A stretch of 64,000 nt of DNA from Paguma larvata (lineage: Eukaryota; Chordata; Mammalia; Carnivora; Viverridae). Location: positions 71,872,500 through 71,936,499 of the forward strand of contig CM057827.1 in the NCBI GenBank assembly GCA_030068075.1, in the 5' to 3' direction. Position 1 is the first letter of the stretch, and each line of letters opens with the position of its first letter. This document shows, in pieces, positions 10,201 to 21,343 of this stretch. Under the pieces are notes generated by a model. It saw only the letters and a list, made by a program, of their open reading frames with translations, was not told where the DNA came from and ran no database searches. The translations under genes were made by a program, and so were the position numbers.

Positions 10201-12027
10201 CATTGAGATTTATGTGAAATTCAAATGTCAGTGTCAACAAATTTTATATAATAAATACAGCCATGCCCTTTTTATGTGTATCATTTATGGCCACTTGCAT
10301 GTACAACGGCAGGCTTGAATAATTGCAACAGAGACTGTATGGTCCTCATGGCCAAAAGTCTTTTCAGAAAAAGTTCACCAACCTACTCGAGACATTTCAA
10401 ACCGAAGGTGACTTGGGAGCTATAGAGATCACCACAAAAGTCTGCAGGCAGGTGAATTAAGGTATTCTCTGAAGACCTAGACCATTTCTAGACATTTGAA
10501 GGGAAAAAATTGGAAAAGGGATTCAGAGAATTCCAAAGATCAGACTAGCAGAAAAGAAGTAAGACCAATCTCAAAGTATTGAAAAACACAGAACCAAGAA
10601 ATACTAGTAAAAATTATTGCTCAGTGAGCATCACTTATGGTATTGTAGATGAAAGCTCGATGTTAGGTTGGATGACTTTGTATGTTCCTCTAACGCTGAG
10701 AGTCTGTTTCTCCCACACGATCAGATCTATGTTAGCACCTTAGTAATTCTAACGAATGACTTTCATAAAATGTGAATGTGCCAATAAGAAGACCTCTTTG
10801 ATCAGTAACACCCACACTCGCTTTTGCTTTTTCTTTCTTTTTTTCCAAATTTCATTTTTGAAAATCACAGACACAAAATTGACAACAAGCCTTATTAAGC
10901 CCCACAGATTTTGTCCCAGCTGATGTTACCAAATTGGAAAAAGAAACCAAGAGAGAATCCCAGGAAACAAACCATAGATATTGGTCTTGTCTTATCACAG
11001 GGGTGCCATTACAATATTCCCCAAGCTGCAAGTCTCACACACTGTAATTGACTCTCACACACTGTAATTGACTCTAGAGAAAATCAAGGAAATAACAGAA
11101 CACAAGAGACCAACCTTAGCAATTACTTTTCAATGGGGGCCAAAACTCTTCCCCCAGTTCATAAGGCAACTGGAAGAGGACGTCTACAAATAAACAAGCA
11201 AATAAATCAAGTTTCAGTAATTTGATCCTTCATTTTGTTCCACCCAGTACTGACTAATCAGGTCTTCTGCCATGAGCTCTTCACAACAGAATCTGCTGAC
11301 CCTGTGGGATACAAAGCCATTGAAATCTCTCTAGGAACAGATTTATATACCTTATCTCAGATTGAAAATGGAGTTTCTGTGGATACTGACACCCCCAGGT
11401 GAAGGTGATACTCTCTCCTCCAAGTAGCACCTGAATTGTTCTATCCCATTTTCCACAAGATTTGATCACTGGTGCAAAGGAGTGCTTAAAAGAGAGGAAT
11501 ATATTCCCAAATATAGATGAACACAGAGTAAGTTTCAGAAATATATAAATGTTCAGTCCAAACACTCTGCAAAGGATTTCTCCAAGCTCAGTCACTTCAT
11601 TTCTCAATGTCTTCCCTTGTCTGATTATTCAATATATTTTTCTTTCTGCTCTCACAGAAAGACTATGTAGCTACCATTTAGCTGCTTTATATCAAGATAA
11701 CACTATTTCCACAAGACTTTTATTTGGCTACATATTTAACCAAAGCTACCTTTCTTTAGAGGTTCATTCACCGCCTGGATTGCATACCAACTAGAGAAGG
11801 TAAGAGTATCTTAGAGTTCTGTGGTGGTTGCTTCTCTGCACCTTGCTGTTTGTTCCTTATCAGATCCCTCCCCCCACCTGTAAGGCAGTCTCTTTGCTCA
11901 AAATGTGAAGGATGAGTATGAATAAAATTGTAATTGATTTCTATGTTAGTGAATACGTTAGACACTTCAAAATCATTGCTCTAATAAGGGTCTTATATTA
12001 ATGTAAATGTTCTTGGTTTTTGTGTTT
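10201..12027. other. Single-copy intergenic DNA between the two OR genes
   Basis: No Can-SINE for about 1.8 kb. I searched the minus strand here for a TRAV segment (leader, Cys-Trp-Cys pattern, CACTGTG heptamer on the plus strand followed by coding) and saw none. A 20-bp unit (tctcacacactgtaattgac) is duplicated head to tail at about 11,032-11,073. Confidence 0.5.
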
Positions 12028-12241
12028 TTTAACATTTATTTTGAGAGAGAGACAGCGATGGAGAGAATGAGGGAGAGAGATATGAGCAGGGGAAGGGCAA
12101 AGAGAAGGAGACAGAGAATCCCAGGCAGGCTCCACATTTTCAATGCAGAGCCAGACATGGGGCTCGATGTCATGAACTGTGAAATCATGACCTGAGCTGA
12201 AATCAAAAGTCGGATGCTTAACTGACTGAGCCAGGTGCCCC
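12028..12241 (-). mobile_element. Can-SINE, reverse
   Basis: T-rich tail, GA-rich body, head ending gactgagccaggtgcccc, missing a few bases of the consensus. Confidence 0.85.
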
Positions 12242-12925
12242 TGTTAGTTGGAAATGACTTATCTCATTTCTCAGACTTGGTAATTCAAAATTTCTCGTGT
12301 CATTATACAGGTATATATTCATTCCAATGTTTTTCCTCTAGATCATTTATAACTTACATGCCTTATTGTAAAACAGACATGTAAATTTCAAAATATCTGA
12401 AGTGCTTTTTATAAATTAAAAGAAAATCTAATCTGAGATGATTGTATTAAAAACTTTTTTAAAAATAAATATTTGTTTCATGGCCATTTGAGAGAGAGGT
12501 GACTGGAGTTATGTATATTTGGGACCAGAATTAAGCAAAAGTCATGCGTCAAAATGGGGTGAAGCCTGTGCCCTTTGCTCATTAGAAAAGGTACCTGATC
12601 CCCTGGGTATTGAATAACATGAATTGGTTTCCCAATGTGGATTCTTTGAGGGAGACCTGACCAAATCAGGTCTCTGAATCTGCAGAGTTTAACATCAGAT
12701 CTCTGTGACCCCAGAAAACTAATAGCATCCCATGACAAGCACCAGAGAAACTACCCGAACTCATTCAGGCCAGGACTGCTGGTGAGCAGTTAAGAATTTC
12801 TGAACGAAACTTGTAACCCTCTGCAGTTTCCGAAATTGGGAAGCAAAAGACTACAAGTGTTTTTATAGCCCTAACTTCCAGAAGAGCTCTGTGGTCAACT
12901 TTTGAAGTTCAGCTATCACTGATTT
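12242..12925. other. Single-copy spacer
   Basis: About 680 bp with no recognisable gene or young repeat. Confidence 0.4.
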
Positions 12926-12938
12926 TAAACATATATAT

Positions 12939-13000
12939 ATATATTTTTTTAATTTTTTTAAACGTTTTATTTATTTTTGAGACAGACAGAGCATGAGAAG

Positions 13001-13044
<44 letters not shown>

Positions 13045-13172
13045 ATCCGAAGCAGGCTCCAGGCTTCAAGCTGTCAGCACAGAGCCTGACGCGGGGCTCG
13101 AACTCACAGACTGTGAGATCATGACCTGAACTGAAGTCGGCCGCTCAACCGACTGAGCCACCCAGGCGCCCC
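12939..13172 (-). mobile_element. Can-SINE, reverse, with (GA)n and target-site duplication
   Basis: Flanked by taaacatatatat at 12,926-12,938 and 13,173-13,185. Contains a (GA)n run at about 13,008-13,040. Confidence 0.9.
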
Positions 13173-13185
13173 TAAACATATATAT

Positions 13186-14488
13186 TTTTAATCACAACTG
13201 CTATTCCATTCACTTGCAAAAAAAAAAAAAAAAAAGAAAGGAAAAAAAACATGACATGGGTGGAAGGAGTTACTGCTGCCTTTTTAAAATTCTATCTGAG
13301 ATGGTAAAATAATGAGGGCTAAGCTTTGACAGGGCATGGATAGAACAGTTTTAAAATTAAGTGTTGTTGTTGTTGTTTTTTTAAGTTAAGTGTTTAATGT
13401 AAGGATGGAGTATAACTACCCACCCTTTGGTCTCTGTGTGTCAGAATTGGGTCCAGAGTTTCACTCCCCATCCTCATAACCTCAGTAAGGCAATGAAAAC
13501 CCAACAGAGCTGTGAAACTTTCTCAGAGCCAAGAAACAAGCCAATGACCCAGATCCATTACAATATTCACATTTAGGGTTTCCAGCCAGCAGGAGAGCCA
13601 TCTGTCCATAATGTCTTTCTCAAAGGTTGCCACTTTCTTGCTCTTCACATTCATTTGAGTCAAAACACAAGAGTGAAGCAGGAGGGAATTATTAATCAGA
13701 GAGCTCCTGGCTTCTCTGTTAATCTCACTCTCTTCCTTCTGAGTGGATTTGAGTCATTCCAGAGCAAACTCAGTCAATCCATCCATTTCAATTTCTTTGA
13801 ATCCCACCTCAACCCATGAACTTAGACATAGTAAAATCATACAAATAGTGAATCTTAAAACTCGTTAATCAACTTTTTCCTTCAGGTAGGGAAATGCCAA
13901 TCAAGAGGTTGGACTAAAAACTTAAAATAGCTTTTCCACACTGACCGCCATTTGCCCTGCTATAGCCATTCTCTCATCCTCTCCAGTCATCCTTGCAGAG
14001 ATCTCTAATCTCTGATGTCTCACTACAGACATCCTTCTTTGCTTCCTTTTCTCCTCTCTTCCTTCGCTATGTCCCAAGACCACACTATTGTATACAAAGA
14101 AACCAAAATACATAGCACCAAGTACCAACCACAGCTTCACTTATATGCTTACAGCCTCATGGACATTCTCTCCTTTTCATTGTAAAGAACTTGAAGAGTA
14201 GACTTGCACAGCATCAAGACATGTCACATACAACTAGCCATGTAATCACAATTCCATTCCATTCTCTCTACTACAAAGGGTTAAAAGGAATCTTCTCATT
14301 TCCTTTCTGCATACTCCCCACTCCATGTATAAGTTTATGTACTGACACAGATAAGAATGAGCCAGTGGATTCTGGAGGTTTCTAAAGTGGCAGAGCATCT
14401 AACAAAACAAATGTCTTTTCCCACACATGTTTCCAGTAAACCCTTAATCTTTGGCAAAAGTGTTCCCGGGTATAAACTCCCAGGAGCA
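13186..14488. other. Single-copy region upstream of OR10G3
   Basis: About 1.3 kb without Can-SINEs. A noncoding 5' exon and promoter of OR10G3 could lie here or further left. I cannot place them from sequence alone. Confidence 0.4.
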
Positions 14489-14645
14489 AGCTTTATCTGT
14501 AAAGGCCCAGAGAATAAATATTTTAGACTTTTCAGGCCAAACACAACCACTTAACTCTGCCATCATAGCACTAAAGCAGATACGGACAACATGTAAGTAA
14601 ATGAGCATGACTGTGTTCCAATAAAACTTTATTTACTACATAGGC
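14489..14645 (+). mobile_element. hAT-type non-autonomous DNA transposon relic (MER58-like)
   Basis: Contains the diagnostic strings 'agaataaatattttagactt', 'cttaactctgcc' and 'ccaataaaactttatttac' in the order remembered for this mammalian hAT relic. The family name is from memory and needs a Dfam comparison. Confidence 0.5.
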
Positions 14646-14764
14646 CTGCTCCTGCCATAGAGCATACTTCTCCCTATCTGTCATCTCCCCACCTAAAGAA
14701 ACTTCTCCATCATCGTCCTTCATTTTTAGAACTCTTTCTCTAGTTTTTCCTTACTTCCTTCTCA

Positions 14765-14805
14765 CTTCCGTGCTAACTCTTGTCTTGTCCATTCTTTAGG
14801 TAAGA
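14765..14805 (+). other. 3' splice site before OR10G3, fused to a donor-like GTAAGA
   Basis: A branch-point-like tgctaac (about 14,770) and a long pyrimidine tract lead to TTTAG at 14,799. This is followed immediately by GTAAGA, giving the AG|GTAAG arrangement of recursive splice sites. The OR10G3 ATG is 18 nt downstream. Confidence 0.55.
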
Positions 14806-14817
14806 TCTCTCCAGAGG

Positions 14818-15759
14818 ATGGAAAGAGTCAACAGCACATCATTGACTGAGTTCATTCTCACAGGAATTCCCTACCCACTCAGACTAAGGACATTTCTGTT
14901 TGTGTTCTTTTTGCTAATCTACATTCTGACTCAGCTGGGAAACCTGCTTATTCTAGTCACTGTCTGGGTAGACCCACAGCTCCATGCCCGTCCCATGTAC
15001 ATTTTTCTTGGTGTTCTCTCCATCATTGACATGGGCATCTCTACCATCATTGTACCTCGTCTCATGATGAATTTCACTCTAGGCATCAAACCCATCCCAT
15101 TTGGCGGCTGTGTCGCTCAACTCTATTTCTATCACTTTTTGGGCAGCACCCAGTGCTTCCTCTACACCCTGATGGCCTATGATAGGTACCTGGCAATATG
15201 CCGGCCCCTACGCTACCATGTTCTCATGAATGCTAAGTTGAGTACCTTGCTTGTGGCTGGAGCTTGGGTGGCAGGATCCATCCATGGAGCTCTCCACGCC
15301 CTCCTAACCTTCCGTCTGCCCTACTGTGGGCCAAACCAGATAGATTACTTCTTCTGTGACATCCCTGCAGTTTTGAGGCTAGCCTGTACTGATACAACAG
15401 TCGATGAGCAAGTGACCTTTGTGGACATTGGGGTGGTGGTTGCCGCTTGCTTCTCCCTGATCCTCCTCTCCTATGTACAGATCACTCAGGCCATCCTGAG
15501 AATCCGTACAACTGATGGGCGGCGCCGGGCCTTTTCAACCTGTGGAGCCCATGTAACCGTGGTAACCGTGTACTACGTGCCCTGTGCCTTCATATACCTG
15601 AGGCCCGAAACCAATAGCCCCCTGGATGGGGCAGCTGCCTTATTTCCCACAGCCATCACTCCTTTCCTCAACCCCCTCATCTACACTCTGCGGAACCAAG
15701 AGGTAAAGCTGGCCCTGAAGAGAATGATAGGAGGCCCTGGGACTAAGAGTGAGGTTTGA
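14818..15759 (+). CDS. OR10G3: Olfactory receptor family 10 subfamily G, OR10G3 orthologue, intact
   Basis: A 313-residue odorant GPCR, the same length as I recall for human OR10G3, with matching termini (MERVNSTSLTEFILTGIPYP at the start, SEV at the end). Landmarks: N-glycosylation N5-S-T, GN at 41-42, PMY at 59-61, conserved C98, MAYDRYLAIC at 119-128, SY at 218-219, RRRAFSTCGAH at 235-245 and PFLNPLIYTLRN at 282-293. It is a close paralogue of OR10G2 13.7 kb upstream in the same orientation, consistent with an old tandem duplication. They differ most at the N-terminus, in the first two thirds of TM3 and TM4, and in the tail. The start is the only ATG that gives the normal OR N-terminus. 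No disabling change is seen. Next to SALL2, as in human. Confidence 0.96.
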   Translation: MERVNSTSLTEFILTGIPYPLRLRTFLFVFFLLIYILTQLGNLLILVTVWVDPQLHARPMYIFLGVLSIIDMGISTIIVPRLMMNFTLGIKPIPFGGCVAQLYFYHFLGSTQCFLYTLMAYDRYLAICRPLRYHVLMNAKLSTLLVAGAWVAGSIHGALHALLTFRLPYCGPNQIDYFFCDIPAVLRLACTDTTVDEQVTFVDIGVVVAACFSLILLSYVQITQAILRIRTTDGRRRAFSTCGAHVTVVTVYYVPCAFIYLRPETNSPLDGAAALFPTAITPFLNPLIYTLRNQEVKLALKRMIGGPGTKSEV

Positions 15760-16433
15760 AAGCGTCTGTCCCCCACTGGTGAAACATTCACAGTTTATTC
15801 TAATGCTTAGACTTCAGGGAGGATTTTTATTATTTTTCTCTTTTATGTAGCCACATAATACAATAAGATCAAACACAATTTTAAGTGAAATACCACTTTC
15901 TAGCAGTCCCTTAGTGTCCTCTTCAGACAAACAACCTCAGCTACTCCAATAGCAGAAAGTGAGACTAAAGTCACTAAGAAGCTGGCACGCTTCTGCATCC
16001 AGAGAATTGATAGAACAAAAGCACCTAATGGGCTTTTCAGCCTCTAGGCTGACATTGGTCAAGCTTAAGAAAGACTATAGTTCTTTTGATGGGGGAGTGT
16101 TCCTCTGTTCTCTTCCAACTGGATATTTACCTCAGGAGTTAATGCTGGAAGAGAAACTATAGATGCCGTGCAGTGTGCGTGTTAACAGGCCTGGTTCTGG
16201 GGACCTCCTGAGGTCATCACAGGACGTGGGGAAGAACTAAAGTGCTTACTCTCCCTTGCCTGCTGAAGAAATAACACTCCTCTTAAATTGGTGCTTTCAC
16301 AAACCAAACCAAATTAAACAATACCTGCTCCTCAAAAAAGGCAATAAAGTCTTTTCAAGTGTCTTAATAATAAATTTCCCCCTGCCAAAAAGTAAAGCTC
16401 AATGTGAAATTTCCCATTAAAAGAAAATAGGGC
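15760..16433. other. OR10G3 3' flank with candidate polyadenylation signal
   Basis: Single-copy AT-rich sequence. AATAAA at 16,343-16,348, about 585 nt after the stop, is the first good polyadenylation hexamer. Confidence 0.35.
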
Positions 16434-16539
16434 GGGCACCTGGCTGGCTCAGTTGGTAGAGCTCATGGCTCTGATCTCAGGGGTCGGGATTTTGAGCCCC
16501 ACATTGGGTGTAGAGATTGCTTAAATTAATGAACTTTAA
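16434..16539 (+). mobile_element. Can-SINE, short tRNA-Lys-like type
   Basis: ggctggctcagttggtagag head and ccacattgggtgtagagatt. Flanked by aaaatagggc at 16,424-16,433 and 16,540-16,549. Confidence 0.9.
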
Positions 16540-16549
16540 AAAATAGGGC

Positions 16550-17302
16550 AATTAATCAGGGAACCAGAATAATTTCCCCAAATGAATATTTCATATCCAT
16601 TTAGATTTGTGAGCTTGACAAGCTTTCACTAAGTTGGCCAGAGCCTAATCAATGTGGGCAAATTTGATGTGATATCTGTTGTTTCAACCCCTTAACACCT
16701 CCAATCTTATCCTGTTGCGATTCTGCCTCATTCTCCAGCTTTACATAGTGGACGGTTGCTTTATCCACCTGATGAATGAAATCATGTTATCTATAAAGCA
16801 AAGTCTCTTGGGCATAGCGGAGAGTCAGCAGCTTGGGCATGTAAACATTCATTTCCAAAGGAAATTAGCTTCCCCTAATTGATAGAGAAATCAAAAAACT
16901 AACCATCTTCCCTTGGATGAAACTAACACAATTTTTCAATATTTTGTTCACAAAACAAAACAATATACTGGATATCAATTCCCTTACACTAGAATGTTAC
17001 CTCTGAAATATCTTAGTCTTTCAAAATATTTAATAAATAAAATGAACTGTGAATTACAAAAATAAACTTAGAGCTACAGCTCATAAACCAAAACTATTTC
17101 CAAAAACTATTATACATCTTGCTCCTATTTTACCAGGTGCTTAGCACAATGTTATCATACCTGTTGCCTTAACAATCAGATAACATTAATAAATGAGAAT
17201 AATAAAACAATTTTTAAAAAATCAAATAACATTAAAATGATCTGTAAGTCTATAATAAAAACAGATCAAAAAGGAGTAATTCTGAGGCAAACATTTGTGG
17301 GG
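16550..17302. other. AT-rich spacer
   Basis: About 750 bp, no gene or young repeat recognised. Confidence 0.4.
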
Positions 17303-17526
17303 TTTTTAATTTTTTTTTTAATATTTATTTTTGAGAAAGAGACAGAGAAAGAGCACAAGCTGGGGAGGAGTAGAGAGAGAGAGAGAGGGAAACACAGAAT
17401 CTGAAGCAGGCTCCATGCTCCGAGCTGTACGCACAAAGCCCAACATGGGGCTTGAACTCACAACCTGTGAGATCGTGATCTGAGCCGAAGTCAGACACTC
17501 AACCAAATGAGACACCCAGGTGCCCC
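17303..17526 (-). mobile_element. Can-SINE, reverse
   Basis: T-rich tail to a diverged head (gagacacccaggtgcccc). Diverged, so an older copy. Confidence 0.85.
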
Positions 17527-17877
17527 ACCTTTGTTTAACAAGTAGACTGGACTGTTCTATGAATTTGTTAAATTAACACATATTAAGTGGAGCACAGGGT
17601 ACTGGATGGCAAGCTGTAGTACCATGACTACAAGAAGAATTGAAATAGAGAACTTTATTACTCACAGGTCCTGGAAGACTTACCCAGCATGCCTCAAAGG
17701 GTCACACGGGAGGTCAAGGCAGAAAATAAACAGAGGCAGGACCTGGGGAACATGTCTTTATTCAGGTCAGTACGTGGAGTGTTTTGGGGTTCCCAGACTA
17801 AGACCAAATTGATCAAACCAAAAGAGCAGGATTGTAGTAAGCCACAGAGGAGTCTTGTCTAAAAGATACATAAGGGG

Positions 17878-18095
17878 GAGCTCCTGGGTGTCTTAGGTAG
17901 TTGAGCATCCGACTTTGGCTCAGGCCATGATCTCGTGGTTCATGGGTTCAAGCCCCACATCAGGCTTTTCAGTGATGGCACAGAGCCTGACTGTCTCCCT
18001 CTGTCTCTCTGCCCCTACCCAGCTCAAGCATGCACTCTCTCTCTCTCTCTCAAAACTAAATAAACATTTTTTAAAACTTTAAAAAATTAATTAAT
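17878..18095 (+). mobile_element. Can-SINE, diverged
   Basis: Head gagctcctgggtgtcttagg, CT-rich body, then an A/T-rich tail with ttaattaatt. Confidence 0.8.
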
Positions 18096-18351
18096 TAAAG
18101 GACACGTAAAATAAGAGGAAGGTGCTAGGAGGCTGGGGAGACTATCACAGGGGCTTTTGGGAAAGTCATATCAGGAACTTGCTTGTGACTCTGAGGCTGC
18201 TATTCAAGGGACGAGCTTGCAGGAAGAGGTAGTGTCAGTTTAAGATTCCTGCAGGCTGTTTGGCTATTATTGTACAGTAAGATGAACAATTGTGCAGATG
18301 CTATGGAAAATAGTATGGTGGTTCCTAAAAAAATTAAAAGTAGAATTACCA

Positions 18352-18615
18352 GGGGCGCCTGGGTGGCTCAGTCGGTTAAGCATCCAGCTTTGGCTCATGT
18401 CATGATCTCACGCTTTGTGAGTTTGAGCCCCACGTCGGGCTCTGTGCTGACAGCTCAGAGACTGGAGCCTGCTTCGGATTCTGTATCTCCCTCTCTCTCT
18501 CTGCCCTTCCCATGCTCATGCTCTGTCTCTATGTCTCTCAAAAAATAAACGTTAAAAAAAATTTTTTTAATTTAAAAAAAAATAATAAAATAAATTTTAA
18601 AAAATTAAAAGAAAA
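18352..18615 (+). mobile_element. Can-SINE with long A/T tail
   Basis: Flanked by agaattacca at 18,342-18,351 and 18,616-18,625. The tail of about 70 nt is unusually long. Confidence 0.92.
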
Positions 18616-18840
18616 AGAATTACCAATGATTCAGCAAATCCATTTCTGGGTACATACCCAAAAGAATTGAAAGCTGGATCTCCAAGAGATACTTCTACAC
18701 TCATGTTCATAATTGCATTGTTTTTAATAGCCAAAAGATGGAAACAACCCAAGTGTCCACTGATGGATGACTGGATAAACAAAATGCAATATATACATAC
18801 AGTGGAATATTATACAGCCTCTTAAAAGAAGGAAATTCTG

Positions 18841-19034
18841 GGGTGCCTGGGTGGCTCAGTCGGTTAAGCGTCCGACTTCGGCCTAGGTCGTGATCTCGCA
18901 GTTCGTGAGTTTGAGCCCCACGTCAAGCTCTGTGCTGACAGCTCAGAGCCTGGAGCCTGCTTCGGATTCTGTGTCTCTCTCTGCCCCTCCCCTGCTCGCA
19001 CTCTCTCTCTTAAAAAAAAATGGGGGGGGAAGGA
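18841..19034 (+). mobile_element. Can-SINE
   Basis: Flanked by ggaaattctg at 18,831-18,840 and 19,035-19,044. Confidence 0.92.
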
Positions 19035-19342
19035 GGAAATTCTGACAGGTGCTACAACATGGATGAATCTTAAAGATATTATGCCAGGTGAAATAAGTCA
19101 GTCACAAAAAGACAAATACTGTATGATTTCACTTAAATGAATTCCTAGAACAGTCAAATTCATAGAGACAGAAAGTAAAATGGTGGTTGCTGATGGGGAG
19201 AGGGGAGAGTGGGGAGTTTTATGTTAGTAGGTATAGAGGTTCAGTTCTGCAAGATGAAAAGAGTTCCAGAGATGGTTGCACAATAGTATGAATATACTTA
19301 ACACTACTGAACTGTAGCATTTAAAAAATGGTTAAGCTGGTA

Positions 19343-19581
19343 TGGGCGCCTGGGTAGCTCAGTCGGTTAAGCATCTAACCTCAGATCACATCATGATTTA
19401 ACAGCTCATGGGTTCAAGCCCCGCATTGGGCTCTGTGCTGACAGCGGAGAGCCTGGATCCTGCTTCAGGTTCTGTGTCTCTGTCTCTCTCCACCCCTTCT
19501 TGACAGCGGAGAGCCTGGATCCTGCTTCAGGTTCTGTGTCTCTGTCTCTCTCCACCCCTTCTTGGCTCGTGCTCACTCATG

Positions 19582-19620
<39 letters not shown>

Positions 19621-19645
19621 AAAAATAAATAAATAAACATTTTTT
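19343..19645 (+). mobile_element. Can-SINE with a 62-bp internal tandem duplication
   Basis: Flanked by aaaaatggttaRgctggta at 19,324-19,342 and 19,646-19,664. Bases 19,439-19,500 are repeated exactly at 19,501-19,562, making this copy about 100 bp longer than its neighbours. It ends in a (CT)n tract. Confidence 0.92.
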
Positions 19646-19715
19646 AAAAATGGTTAGGCTGGTAAATGTTATATATATTTTACCACAGTTTAAAAAATAA
19701 AAATACAATAAGGAA

Positions 19716-20080
19716 CAGGGCAGGGGGAAGAGTGCAGAGGAATATAGATGAAAAAGTTGGGCCATACGTTCGTTGAAGCTGACTGAACACTGGGTCTCAT
19801 TCCGCTGCTCTCGTTACTCAAGTATGTTTCTAAATGTCCTTAATGAAAGATTTTTTGAAAGCCATAGCTATGAAAATCTCAGGAAAAAGTTTTCTGAATA
19901 GAGGGAAAGGCTAGTACAAGGCTCTGGGGTGGAAAAGAGTTTGGCATGTTTGGAAGGAAAGGGATGTCACTGAACTGTAGTGCATGAGGGAGAGAGTACA
20001 TGGTTATAACACAGGTGCAGGCAAGAGTCAGAGCACGGAAAACCTTGGAAACTACGTAAAAAGTTTGGATTTCATCTACT
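19716..20080. other. Spacer with unclassified old repeat-like sequence
   Basis: Purine-rich sequence around 19,880-20,080 resembles an ancient interspersed repeat, but I cannot name the family. Confidence 0.3.
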
Positions 20081-20358
20081 ACGATGGCCAGTGTTAGTTT
20101 TCAATCACTGAATAACAAGTGATCACAAGCTTAGTAGCTGAAAACAAAGCCCATTTATTAGCTCACAGTTTTGTAAGTCAACAATCCAAATACCACATGG
20201 CTTGGTTCTCTGCTCAGGATCTCACTAGGCTAAAATCAAGGTGTCCCTGAGCTGCATTCTCATCTGGAGGTCAAGGTTCTCTTCCAGGCTCACATGGTTG
20301 TGGCAGAATTCAGCTCCTAGCAATTATGGGACTTAGGTCCATGTTCCTTGTGGATTGC

Positions 20359-20373
20359 CAGCTAGAGGGCACT
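20359..20373 (+). promoter_or_regulatory. Candidate CTCF-binding motif
   Basis: CAGCTAGAGGGCACT matches the 3' eleven positions of the CTCF core (YAGRKGGCRSY) fully and 13 of 15 overall by eye. It lies inside an ancient repeat. Confidence 0.3.
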
Positions 20374-20437
20374 CTCAGTTTGCAGAGGCTACACAAATTC
20401 CTTGCCACATGGCCTCTTTCATAATATATATATATAT

Positions 20438-20608
20438 TAAGTTTTTTAAGTTTAAGTTTATTTATTTATTTTGATAGAGAATCCCAAGAAGGCTCCACAC
20501 TGTCAGCACAGAGCCTGATGTGGGGCTCAAACCCACAAACTATGAGATCATGACCTGAGCAGAAATCAAGAGTCCAATGCACAACCACCTGAGCCATTCA
20601 GGCCCCTC
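20438..20608 (-). mobile_element. Can-SINE, reverse, shortened body
   Basis: Tail taagtttatttatttatttt. The GA-rich middle is mostly deleted, and the head ends gagccattcaggcccctc. Confidence 0.8.
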
Positions 20609-20810
20609 TTGCCTCTTCCATCTTGAAAGCCCAAAACAGAGACTCTCCCTCACCTGGACTCCTTCTTATGTCTCAAATCTCTCTCTCTCTATGAAGAATT
20701 CAGTCCTTTTAAGGGATCACCCAATTAATCTAGGCCCACAGAGGATAATCTTCCTATTTTAAGATCAATTCATTTGAGTCCTTAATTACATTTGCAAAAT
20801 CCGTTCACAT

Positions 20811-21331
20811 TAGCACCTAGAAGAAATTTTGATTGTGTTTGTTTGAATAACTGGAAATAAGTATATACACCAGAGGGCAAAAATCTAATCTTGGAAGTCA
20901 TCTTAGGCAGATGTTTAAAAGCTTCTCAACTTTCATACATGATCAAATGGATGCTTTTCCAAAAATCAGCTGCAAGAGATGCTATTACCAGTCTTTGGGA
21001 CACTTCATCTTTGAAACCAGGCTGTCCCCTGCTGATGACTGAAGGCAGTGGGGACAGTAGGATCAGGCTATAGCTGCCTGACTCTGTGTTAGGAGTCTCC
21101 TTCCCAGGGCTCCCACTGGGCTGCCTGAGATATCAGAGCTGCGCTGCAGTCTAAAGCTCTTCCTACCCAGTCTTCCTTCCTTATCTCTCTGGGCCTGCTG
21201 TTCTGACTCTATCTTAGAGTCTACTTCCTGGAGAATCTGAATTAAAATACTTGGCCATATAGAAACCTCAATGTAATCTTCCCTTTCCTGAGAGGTGAAG
21301 GTTTATTTTCTCACTAGGAGGTCTATGCTAG
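20811..21331. other. Single-copy spacer
   Basis: About 500 bp, no gene recognised. Confidence 0.35.
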
Positions 21332-21343
21332 CCTATTTCTTTC

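Larger units (their letters stand above)
18265..19715 (+). mobile_element. Older LINE-1 3' end, plus strand, interrupted by three SINEs
   Basis: L1 ORF2 C-terminal and 3'-UTR sequence can be traced in four pieces (18,265-18,351; 18,616-18,840; 19,035-19,342; 19,646-19,715) once SINEs are removed. No open frame longer than 60 codons remains. Confidence 0.75.
20090..20810 (+). mobile_element. Ancient interspersed repeat, class unsettled, split by a SINE
   Basis: The strings 'acaagcttagtagctgaaaa', 'gctcacagttttgtaag' and 'ggctaaaatcaaggtgtc' at 20,115-20,260, and 'aagggatcacccaattaat' after the SINE, are familiar from a widespread ancient mammalian repeat. I cannot say whether it is a DNA transposon or an LTR family. 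Confidence 0.4.

Noticed and set aside
11281..11607. 108-codon minus-strand frame considered as a TRAV relic
   Set aside because: No V-domain cysteine/tryptophan spacing, no leader exon and no recombination signal next to it.
16434..16539. tRNA-like sequence with A and B boxes
   Set aside because: It is the tRNA-Lys-derived head of a short Can-SINE with target-site duplication and A-rich tail, not a tRNA gene. The same applies to the other SINE heads.
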